64,000 bases of DNA from Ovoidimarina sp050299695 (GTDB taxonomy: Bacteria > Pseudomonadota > Alphaproteobacteria > Rhodobacterales > Rhodobacteraceae): the NCBI GenBank assembly GCA_050299695.1, contig JBNKWI010000001.1:1-64000 (forward strand), written 5' to 3'. Of the stretch, positions 23,586-30,258 are shown piece by piece. The notes under the pieces are model-generated. The model searched no databases. It worked only from the letters and a program-made list of their open reading frames with translations, and was not told where the DNA came from. How positions within the stretch are numbered: the first letter of the stretch is position 1; each line of letters begins with the position of its first letter. Both the position numbers and the translations under genes were made by a program.

Positions 23586-24439
23586 GTTCCCTCCAGTTCC
23601 GCGATCGCGCGAGCCTTGTCGAGCACCGCGCGCGCGGTCGCGACATGCAGGTTCTCGACGATGCGGCCATCCACCACGGCCACACCCTGCCCCGTCGCGA
23701 TGGCCGCGTCAAAGGCCTCGATCTGCCGCCGCGCGAGGTCGAGCTCCTCCTCGCTCGGCCCGAAGACGGCGTTCGCCACGGCGACCTGCGCCGGATGGAT
23801 CAGCGATTTCCCGTCCATCCCCAGGTCGCGCCCCTGCTCGCATTCCGCGCGCAGCCCGTCCTCGTCCTTGAACGCGTTGTAGACGCCGTCAACACAGACC
23901 TTGCCCGACGCCCGCGCCGCCAGGAGCGTCGTCTGCAGCGCCGCCATCATCGGCAGCCGGTCGGGCCGGAACCGTGCGTTCAGATCCTTGGCGAGGTCGT
24001 TGGTTCCCAGGACGAAACCCTCCAGCAGCGGATGTGCCGCGATCGCCGCGGCATTCAGCACGCCGGCCGGGGTCTCGATCATCGCCCAGAGCCTGCGGCC
24101 CGGCGCGCGCTCGGCGACCGCGTTAAGCATCGTCGGGCTCTCCACTTTCGGCACCAGCACCGCGTCGCTGTCCATCGCCGCCGCGGCGACTGCGTCGTCA
24201 TCGCCCCATTCGGTGTCGAGCCCGTTGATCCGCACCAGCCGCGCCCGGCCGCCAAAGCCGCCCGCCGCCAGCGCGCGCGCCAGCGTGTCCCGCGCCGTGA
24301 CCTTCTCGCCCGGGGCGACCGCATCCTCGAGATCGAAGATGATCGCATCGACGGGCAGTGTCCGCGCCTTCTCGAGCGCCCGTTCGCGCGCGCCAGGAAT
24401 ATAGAGCACCGACCGCCACGGCCGCGTCACGACATCCAT
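23582..24439 (-). CDS. mcl2: (3S)-malyl-CoA thioesterase (Mcl2/CitE-like)
   Basis: The 285-residue protein of the CitE/HpcH lyase fold starts WRSVLYIPGARERALEKART and has the metal-site region IIFDLEDAVAPGEK, the substrate Arg in LVRINGLDTEWGDDD, AMIETPAGVLNAAAIAAHPL and LGTNDLAKDLNARF. At about 285 residues it fits the Mcl2 thioesterase that hydrolyses (3S)-malyl-CoA to malate in the ethylmalonyl-CoA pathway. The lyase Mcl1 is longer, about 318 residues. I chose ATG 24439 by homology to the N-terminus. It heads the mcl2-nnrU-DUF1737-mch run. Malate formed here feeds mdh, encoded just downstream on the other strand. Confidence 0.85.
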   Translation of the reverse strand: MDVVTRPWRSVLYIPGARERALEKARTLPVDAIIFDLEDAVAPGEKVTARDTLARALAAGGFGGRARLVRINGLDTEWGDDDAVAAAAMDSDAVLVPKVESPTMLNAVAERAPGRRLWAMIETPAGVLNAAAIAAHPLLEGFVLGTNDLAKDLNARFRPDRLPMMAALQTTLLAARASGKVCVDGVYNAFKDEDGLRAECEQGRDLGMDGKSLIHPAQVAVANAVFGPSEEELDLARRQIEAFDAAIATGQGVAVVDGRIVENLHVATARAVLDKARAIAELEGT

Positions 24440-24453
24440 GGAAGGACCCCTCA

Positions 24454-24466
24454 GCAATATTATTGC
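24454..24466. promoter_or_regulatory. Palindrome upstream of mcl2
   Basis: GCAAT-ATT-ATTGC lies 15 bp before the mcl2 ATG in an AT-rich patch, overlapping the likely promoter/leader. It is a candidate operator; no factor is assigned. Confidence 0.35.
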
Positions 24467-24679
24467 GCCAAACAGCACATCCGCGCAGTCATACGCAAGC
24501 GGTTTTTCTGCACTGCGGCGTGGCGCGCGATTTTCGCGCGGTGCGTTAACCCTATCTTGGAGGGTTCTCGCGCAGGTTCCGGGCCACGCAAACACGGGAA
24601 CAGACACAGAACCTCCCGAATTGCGGATTCAGGCGGCCTTGTCGGGCAGTCCGTTGGGCCGGGAAAAGGGAAACGCAAA

Positions 24680-25003
24680 ATGACCCGTCAGCTCTTCACG
24701 CTCTCCTTCGGCATCGGCGCGCTGATCCTCGCCACCAACCACGCTTTCGGCCAGTCCACCGAACAACGGAACTGCGGCCAGCGCAGCTTCGTTCTCGAAC
24801 GTCTGGCCGACCGCTACGGCGAATCGCGACAGTCGATCGGTCTCGGTGCCAACAACCAAGTGGTGGAAGTCTTCGCCTCGCTGGAAACCGGCACCTGGAC
24901 GATCACGGTCACGAACCCAACCGGCACCACCTGCCTCGTCGCTTCCGGCCAGTCCTACGAGAAGCTCTCGGAAGTCGCGGTTCAGGGCGAAGAAGCCCTC
25001 TAG
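24680..25003 (+). CDS. Small secreted protein of unknown function
   Basis: The 107-residue product has a signal peptide (MTRQLFTLSFGIGALILATNHAFG, cleavage near AFG/QS) and a compact periplasmic domain with two cysteines (QRNCGQRSFVLERLADRYGE and TTCLVASGQSYEKL). SRQSIGLGANNQVVEVFASL and TGTWTITVTNPTGTT suggest beta structure. I do not recognise a named family; similar small secreted proteins occur in Rhodobacteraceae. The 240 bp upstream separate it from divergent mcl2 and include the mcl2 palindrome. No strong Shine-Dalgarno sequence is seen. Confidence 0.65.
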   Translation: MTRQLFTLSFGIGALILATNHAFGQSTEQRNCGQRSFVLERLADRYGESRQSIGLGANNQVVEVFASLETGTWTITVTNPTGTTCLVASGQSYEKLSEVAVQGEEAL

Positions 25004-25190
25004 GCGGCCTGCGTCAACATCTGCCTGACGCCGGCGGCGACACGCCCCGCATTGGCAGTTCCGCAGCCCAGCAGATTCGCGGAACCCAGCCGATGCGACG
25101 GACCTTCGCGGAAGCAAGGTCCGACAGGCGGGATCTCTCCCGCATCGCCGACCGGGTGGCCGGGCCGACCTCCAGAAAGGTTCAGGCGCC

Positions 25191-25568
25191 ATGTGCCTCA
25201 AGACCCACTTCATACTCTACGCGAGTATCCCCCTGTTCGGCCTCGCGTCGCAGGCCCAAGCCCAGAGTCGATACGACTGGGGCGGCACTTCGGCCTGGAT
25301 CGAGATCCACGAGCCGGACCACGAACATCGCGGCGCGCGCGCACAGGTCACCTTTCACAACGAGATGGTGCACGGCCCGGACGACAACGAGTGCTTTCCG
25401 CTGACGCTGAACGAATTCACGGCCACGGTCTGCTTCGAATGGAATGTCCGTGGCCAGGCCGAACGCGCCACCGTGCTGCCGCCGGACGGCTACGTCGCTC
25501 AGCCGCCGGAGATCACCGTCGACGAGGGCCAGACCGACACGCTCTGGATCTTCGGCGCCACATCGTAA
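25191..25568 (+). CDS. Small secreted protein of unknown function
   Basis: The 125-residue product has a signal peptide (MCLKTHFILYASIPLFGLASQAQA, cleavage near AQA/QS). The mature domain contains two cysteines (DDNECFPLTLNEFTATVCFE) and a beta-rich sequence ending ITVDEGQTDTLWIFGATS. A hairpin follows the stop. It is oriented like the secreted gene at 24680 but unrelated in sequence. The function is not recognised. Upstream (25004-25190) nothing else is apparent. Confidence 0.6.
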   Translation: MCLKTHFILYASIPLFGLASQAQAQSRYDWGGTSAWIEIHEPDHEHRGARAQVTFHNEMVHGPDDNECFPLTLNEFTATVCFEWNVRGQAERATVLPPDGYVAQPPEITVDEGQTDTLWIFGATS

Positions 25569-25904
25569 GGTGCGCCCGCGCTGCGCGGGCGTAGCGTTCG
25601 ACCCCACCCGGTGTGCCGTGCCCTGCAACGCCGCACGCATGAGCGCCGGCTGACGCCACATGTCCGGTGCGGCGCGAGAATCGCCCGCACATCGAAGGTC
25701 GTGCCCTTCGGGACCATTGCAGGCACCGCGCGCGAACCCAAATATTGGGCATTCCCGGCCGATCCGGCTGAAAACCTCCTACCCGTCTCCGCTTACCGCT
25801 CTGCCGGACCGGAGCCCCCGGCCCTCCGGCGACAACCGGCCTTGCGCGCGAGGCACGGCGCCGCTACCCATCGCGGCCAACGTTCATCCAGCCGGAGACC
25901 AACC
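25569..25904. other. 336-bp gap between secreted-protein gene and mdh
   Basis: A hairpin CGCCCGCG-ctg-CGCGGGCG (25573-25591) just after the stop probably ends the upstream transcript. CCCAA-ata-TTGGG at 25737-25749 is a possible operator 155 bp before mdh. The rest shows no convincing coding potential or further motif. Confidence 0.4.
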
Positions 25905-26867
25905 ATGGCCAGACCGAAGATCGCGTTGATCGGAGCGGGGCAGATCGGCGGCACGCTCGCCCATCTCGCGGCGCTGAAGGAGCTGGGCGATGTCGTCCTG
26001 TTCGACATCGCCGAGGGCACCCCCCAGGGCAAGGCGCTCGACCTCGCCGAATCCGGCCCGTCCGAGGGCTTCGACGCCGCGCTCACGGGCACCAACGACT
26101 ATGCCGACATCGCCGGCGCCGATGTCTGCATCGTCACCGCCGGCGTGCCGCGCAAGCCGGGTATGAGCCGCGACGACCTCCTCGGCATCAACCTCAAGGT
26201 CATGAAATCCGTCGGCGAGGGCATCGCCCAATACGCCCCCAACGCCTTCGTCATCTGCATCACCAACCCGCTCGACGCGATGGTCTGGGCGCTGCGCGAA
26301 TTCTCGGGCCTGCCGCACAACAAGGTCTGCGGCATGGCCGGCGTGCTCGATAGCGCCCGCTTCCGCCACTTCCTCAGCCTCGAATTCGAAGTCTCGATGA
26401 AGGACGTCACCGCCTTCGTGCTCGGCGGTCACGGCGACACCATGGTGCCGCTCGCCCGCTACTCCACCGTCGCCGGCATCCCGCTCCCCGACCTCATCGA
26501 GATGGGCTGGACCACCCAGGAGAAGCTCGACGGCATCATCCAGCGCACCCGCGACGGCGGCGCCGAGATCGTCGGCCTCCTGAAAACCGGCTCGGCCTTC
26601 TACGCGCCGGCCACCAGCGCCATCGAGATGGCCGAATCCTACCTCAAGGACCAGAAGCGCGTGCTCCCCTGCGCCGCCCATGTGGACAACGCCTACGGCC
26701 TCAAGGGTCTCTATGTGGGCGTGCCCACCGTGATTGGCGCCAGCGGCATCGAAAAGGTCATCGAGATCAAGCTCGACAAGGACGAACAGGCGATGTTCGA
26801 CAAGTCGGTCGACGCCGTGAAGGGCCTCGTCGAGGCCTGCAAGGGAATCGACCAGAGCCTCGCCTGA
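25905..26867 (+). CDS. mdh: Malate dehydrogenase
   Basis: The enzyme catalyses NAD-dependent oxidation of malate to oxaloacetate (TCA cycle). The 320-residue protein has the Rossmann start MARPKIALIGAGQIGGTLAH, CIVTAGVPRKPGMSRDDLL with the substrate-binding Arg loop, ITNPLDAMVWALRE and the catalytic His in VLGGHGDTMVPLARYS. The sequence is of the lactate dehydrogenase-like tetrameric MDH group typical of alphaproteobacteria. I chose the ATG at 25905 with GGAG upstream. A strong rho-independent terminator follows, so it is separate from sucC. It lies between the malyl-CoA thioesterase and the suc operon, linking malate supply to the cycle. Confidence 0.97.
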   Translation: MARPKIALIGAGQIGGTLAHLAALKELGDVVLFDIAEGTPQGKALDLAESGPSEGFDAALTGTNDYADIAGADVCIVTAGVPRKPGMSRDDLLGINLKVMKSVGEGIAQYAPNAFVICITNPLDAMVWALREFSGLPHNKVCGMAGVLDSARFRHFLSLEFEVSMKDVTAFVLGGHGDTMVPLARYSTVAGIPLPDLIEMGWTTQEKLDGIIQRTRDGGAEIVGLLKTGSAFYAPATSAIEMAESYLKDQKRVLPCAAHVDNAYGLKGLYVGVPTVIGASGIEKVIEIKLDKDEQAMFDKSVDAVKGLVEACKGIDQSLA

Positions 26868-26893
26868 GCTCCGGCCCCACGCGACACGATCGG

Positions 26894-26920
26894 GGCGGCC
26901 CTTCGCGGGCCGCCTTTTTC
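26894..26920 (+). terminator. Rho-independent terminator after mdh
   Basis: GGCGGCCC-ttcgc-GGGCCGCC is followed by TTTTTC, 27 bp after the mdh stop: a textbook stem and U-tract. Confidence 0.9.
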
Positions 26921-26970
26921 TTGCGCCGAATCGGCCCGCGCGCCGCATCCGGCACCGGTAGCCCTAACAT

Positions 26971-27000
26971 TGTGATCACACATCAAAACCTGTGATCACA
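26971..27000. promoter_or_regulatory. Paired TGTGATCACA operator upstream of sucC
   Basis: Two perfect TGTGATCACA palindromes start at 26971 and 26991, 20 bp apart. The nearer edge is 129 bp upstream of the sucC ATG. The same pair with 21-bp spacing lies at an equal distance from sdhC, so these are probably sites for one TCA-cycle regulator. Confidence 0.7.
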
Positions 27001-27040
27001 AATTTCCGCCTCCCGCGCGATATCCCGCGAATCCCGCGAA

Positions 27041-27064
27041 AAATCCGCCCGTTCGCGCGGATTT
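27041..27064. promoter_or_regulatory. Hairpin in sucC leader
   Basis: AAATCCGC-ccgttcgc-GCGGATTT is a perfect 8-bp inverted repeat 65 bp before sucC. It could be a leader hairpin or an operator. Confidence 0.35.
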
Positions 27065-27128
27065 CCGTTTCGTCGCCCGCGCCAGCCATGGCATGGACGG
27101 AACATCGGTAGAATTGCGGGAGACCCCC

Positions 27129-28322
27129 ATGAACATCCACGAATACCAGGCCAAGGCATTGCTCCGTCAGTACGGGGCGCCGGTTTCGGACGGACGGGTC
27201 GTCCTCAAGGCCGAAGACGCCAAGACCGCCGCCAGCGGGCTCGACGGGCCGCTCTGGGTGGTCAAGGCGCAGATCCACGCCGGCGGCCGCGGCAAGGGCA
27301 CCTTCAAGGAGGCCGATGCCGGCGACAAGGGCGGCGTCCGGATCACGAAATCCGTGGAAGAGGCCGCCGACGAAGCGAAGAAGATGCTCGGCCGCACCCT
27401 CGTCACCAAGCAGACCGGCGAGGCCGGCAAGCAGGTCAACCGGATCTATATCGAGGACGGCTCGGGCATCGAGACCGAGATGTATCTCGCGCTCCTCGTC
27501 GACCGGCAGACCAGCCGCATCGCCTTCGTCGCCTCCACCGAGGGCGGCATGGACATCGAGGAAGTCGCCGAGAAGACCCCGGAAAAGATCCTCTCCTTCT
27601 CGGTCGACCCGGCCACCGGCTACCAGCCGTTCCACGGCCGCCGCATCGCCTTCGCGCTCGGCCTCAAGGGCCCGCAGGTCAAGCAATGCGTCGCGCTCAT
27701 GGGCACGCTGTACAAGCTCTTCGTGGACAAGGACATGGAGATGCTCGAGATCAACCCCCTGATCGTCACCGACAAGGGCGACCTCAAATGCCTCGACGCC
27801 AAGATGGGCTTCGACGGCAACGCCACCGCGCGGCATCCCGACATCTCGGAACTCCGCGACGAGACCGAGGAAGACCCCAAGGAGCTCGCCGCCTCGAAAT
27901 ACGACCTCAACTACATCGCGCTCGACGGCGAGATCGGCTGCATGGTGAACGGCGCCGGCCTCGCGATGGCGACGATGGACATCATCAAGCTTTACGGCTC
28001 CTCCCCCGCCAACTTCCTCGACGTGGGCGGCGGCGCTACCAAGGAGAAGGTCACCGAGGCGTTCAAGATCATCACGTCCGACCCGAACGTGAAGGGCATC
28101 CTCGTCAACATCTTCGGCGGCATCATGCGCTGCGACATCATCGCCGAGGGCGTGGTCTCGGCGGTCAAGGAAGTCGGCCTCGCCGTGCCCCTCGTCGTCC
28201 GCCTCGAAGGCACCAATGTCGAGAAGGGCAAGGAGATCATCAACTCCTCCGGCCTCAACGTCATCGCCGCCGACAACCTCTCGGATGCGGCGGAGAAGAT
28301 CGTGAAGGCGGTGAAGGACTAG
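27129..28322 (+). CDS. sucC: Succinyl-CoA synthetase beta subunit
   Basis: With SucD it converts succinyl-CoA to succinate with substrate-level phosphorylation. The 397-residue protein begins MNIHEYQAKALLRQYGAPVS. It has the ATP-grasp glycine-rich IHAGGRGKGTFKEAD, the metal-site EINPLIVTDKGD and the C-terminal flavodoxin-like domain (ILVNIFGGIMRCDIIAEGVV). I chose the ATG at 27129, giving the invariant N-terminus, over a start 36 bp upstream. It is the first gene of the suc operon, preceded by the TGTGATCACA pair. An unrelated small gene separates it from sucD. Confidence 0.97.
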   Translation: MNIHEYQAKALLRQYGAPVSDGRVVLKAEDAKTAASGLDGPLWVVKAQIHAGGRGKGTFKEADAGDKGGVRITKSVEEAADEAKKMLGRTLVTKQTGEAGKQVNRIYIEDGSGIETEMYLALLVDRQTSRIAFVASTEGGMDIEEVAEKTPEKILSFSVDPATGYQPFHGRRIAFALGLKGPQVKQCVALMGTLYKLFVDKDMEMLEINPLIVTDKGDLKCLDAKMGFDGNATARHPDISELRDETEEDPKELAASKYDLNYIALDGEIGCMVNGAGLAMATMDIIKLYGSSPANFLDVGGGATKEKVTEAFKIITSDPNVKGILVNIFGGIMRCDIIAEGVVSAVKEVGLAVPLVVRLEGTNVEKGKEIINSSGLNVIAADNLSDAAEKIVKAVKD

Positions 28323-28326
28323 CAGA

Positions 28327-28677
28327 ATGGGGCGGCACCCAGATGAACAGAAGTGGATGATTTTGGGTTTGGTACATGACCGCGGTCACGTGTCCTTCGC
28401 CGAAATATCTCAGTTCGTTGATCACGAGGGGGGCGACCAAGCGCTTTACTATCCCAACTACGAAAACATCGTACTCTGGGCTGGACTATCGGAAGAAACG
28501 GCTAAGGCAATCCAGTACCTGCTGAATGGAAAGAAAATCTTCATCCATCCCGCTTCCGAGCTGACCTACTTGGCCGACGGAAGAATACCTTCCTTTCCAA
28601 CGGCAAAATCGTTGCGGCAATACAAGGAGCCGCATTGGATGCCGACTTGCCTTCACCACACAGAACTCAGGGGCTAA
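28327..28677 (+). CDS. Hypothetical protein inserted between sucC and sucD
   Basis: The 116-residue soluble protein (MGRHPDEQKWMILGLVHDRG, HVSFAEISQFVDHEGGDQAL...) may start with a winged-helix-like segment; the rest is not recognised. It begins 4 bp after the sucC stop and ends 4 bp before sucD, on the same strand. Its DNA is clearly AT-richer than the flanks: my hand count over 28381-28620 is 124 of 240 G+C, about 52%, against 38 of 60 in a row of sucD. It therefore looks acquired and is expressed with the suc operon. It has no strong Shine-Dalgarno sequence. Possible roles, including defence, are unsupported. Confidence 0.65.
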   Translation: MGRHPDEQKWMILGLVHDRGHVSFAEISQFVDHEGGDQALYYPNYENIVLWAGLSEETAKAIQYLLNGKKIFIHPASELTYLADGRIPSFPTAKSLRQYKEPHWMPTCLHHTELRG

Positions 28678-28681
28678 AAAA

Positions 28682-29563
28682 ATGGCCGTACTCATCGACG
28701 AAAACACCAAGGTGATCTGCCAGGGCTTCACCGGCTCCCAGGGTACCTTCCATTCGGAACAGGCCATCGCCTACGGCACCAAGATGGTCGGCGGCGTGAC
28801 GCCCGGCAAGGGCGGTCAGACCCATCTCGACCTGCCCGTGTTCGACTCGGTCCACGAGGCGGTCGCCAGGACCGGCGCCACCGCCAGCGTGATCTACGTC
28901 CCGCCCCCCTTCGCCGCCGACTCGATCCTCGAGGCGATCGACGCCAGGGTGCCCGTGGTCGTCTGCATCACCGAGGGCATCCCGGTGCTTGACATGATGA
29001 AGGTCAAGCGCGCGCTGGAAGGCTCGGCGACAAGGCTGATCGGCCCGAACTGCCCGGGCGTCATCACGCCCGACGCCTGCAAGATCGGCATCATGCCCGG
29101 CCATATCCACAAGCGCGGCTCGGTGGGTGTTGTGTCGCGCTCCGGCACGCTTACCTATGAGGCCGTGAAACAGACGACAGATGTCGGCCTCGGCCAGTCC
29201 ACCTGCGTGGGCATCGGCGGCGACCCGATCAAGGGCACCGAGCATCTCGACGTGCTGGAATGGTTCCTCGGCGACGACGAAACGCAGTCAATCATCATGA
29301 TCGGCGAGATCGGCGGCTCGGCCGAGGAAGAGGCCGCGCAGTTCCTGAAGGACGAGGCGAAGAAGGGCCGCAAGAAACCCGTCGCAGGCTTCATTGCCGG
29401 CCGCACCGCGCCTCCGGGCCGCCGCATGGGCCACGCGGGCGCCATGATTGCCGGCGGCAAGGGCGGCGCCGAGGACAAGATCGAGGCGATGCGCTCGGCC
29501 GGGATCGTCGTGGCCGAAAGCCCCGCGACACTCGGCGAGGCCGTGCTGGAGGCCATCGGCTAG
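28682..29563 (+). CDS. sucD: Succinyl-CoA synthetase alpha subunit
   Basis: The CoA-binding and phospho-histidine subunit of succinyl-CoA synthetase. The 293-residue protein has MAVLIDENTKVICQGFTGSQ (CoA-binding Rossmann start), LIGPNCPGVITPDACKIGIM and the phosphorylated His in MGHAGAMIAGGKGGAEDK. Length is normal. AGGGG and a run of A bases precede the ATG. In most bacteria sucC and sucD are adjacent; here a foreign-looking gene fills the 359-bp interval. The downstream secreted-protein gene begins 4 bp after its stop. Confidence 0.97.
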   Translation: MAVLIDENTKVICQGFTGSQGTFHSEQAIAYGTKMVGGVTPGKGGQTHLDLPVFDSVHEAVARTGATASVIYVPPPFAADSILEAIDARVPVVVCITEGIPVLDMMKVKRALEGSATRLIGPNCPGVITPDACKIGIMPGHIHKRGSVGVVSRSGTLTYEAVKQTTDVGLGQSTCVGIGGDPIKGTEHLDVLEWFLGDDETQSIIMIGEIGGSAEEEAAQFLKDEAKKGRKKPVAGFIAGRTAPPGRRMGHAGAMIAGGKGGAEDKIEAMRSAGIVVAESPATLGEAVLEAIG

Positions 29564-29567
29564 TGAC

Positions 29568-30215
29568 ATGGGCGCCGCCGGACCGATAGGATCGCCCTCC
29601 CCTCCCAGCGAGGGACCGCAGCGCGCTTCTCCGTTCCGGCGGGTTCCCATCGTGGGCGCCGCCGCCCTCCTCCTTGCTACATCCGCCGCCGCGGACACGC
29701 CCGATACGTCCGAGCGGTTCCGCGAGGCGATGAGCGCCTGCACGCTTCCCGGCCCGGGCCTCGAGCTCCGGCTCGCCCGCCTCGCCGACACCGGCTGGAC
29801 GGCGACCACGCCCGACGCAGAGGACGCCGCCGCCTTCCGCGACGCCGCCCTCCTCGAAACCTGGCCCACCCGCGACGCCGGCCCCGTGGCGCTCCCCGAG
29901 ACGATCTATCGCCACGGAACCGCAAGGCTGGTCCTGGGCGAGGACGCCGCCGGCAACCCCACCTGCCGCCTCGCCACGCTGAATTCGGCCGACAGCGACA
30001 GGCTCTTCGAAAACCTCGCCCGCGCCGGCGCCGTCACCGAAACCGGCCCCGTCCGCCAGGCCGCCATGGTGACCACCGTGCTCGACTACGGCACCGAGAC
30101 CTGGCGCACCGAGGTCTCCCTGACCTCGGCCGATCCCGACGCCGCCAACCCGACCCTCGCCGAGCCCTTGCGCACCACCCTGGCGGTCTCCTTCACCACG
30201 GAGCCCGGCCGGTGA
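29568..30215 (+). CDS. Hypothetical exported protein between sucD and sucA
   Basis: The 215-residue product has an N-terminal basic/proline region, then a hydrophobic signal-like segment (VPIVGAAALLLATSAAA, cleavage near AAA/DTPD). The alanine-rich mature domain has two cysteines (EAMSACTLPGPGLELRL and NPTCRLATLNS). No domain is recognised. The long N-region suggests the true start may be somewhat later, but no better in-frame start codon with a Shine-Dalgarno sequence is obvious. It lies 4 bp after sucD and 43 bp before sucA, so it is part of the operon and probably periplasmic. Confidence 0.6.
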   Translation: MGAAGPIGSPSPPSEGPQRASPFRRVPIVGAAALLLATSAAADTPDTSERFREAMSACTLPGPGLELRLARLADTGWTATTPDAEDAAAFRDAALLETWPTRDAGPVALPETIYRHGTARLVLGEDAAGNPTCRLATLNSADSDRLFENLARAGAVTETGPVRQAAMVTTVLDYGTETWRTEVSLTSADPDAANPTLAEPLRTTLAVSFTTEPGR

Positions 30216-30258
30216 CCCCGATCATACCCGTCAGCAAACACCCGCACGAGGTGACCCA

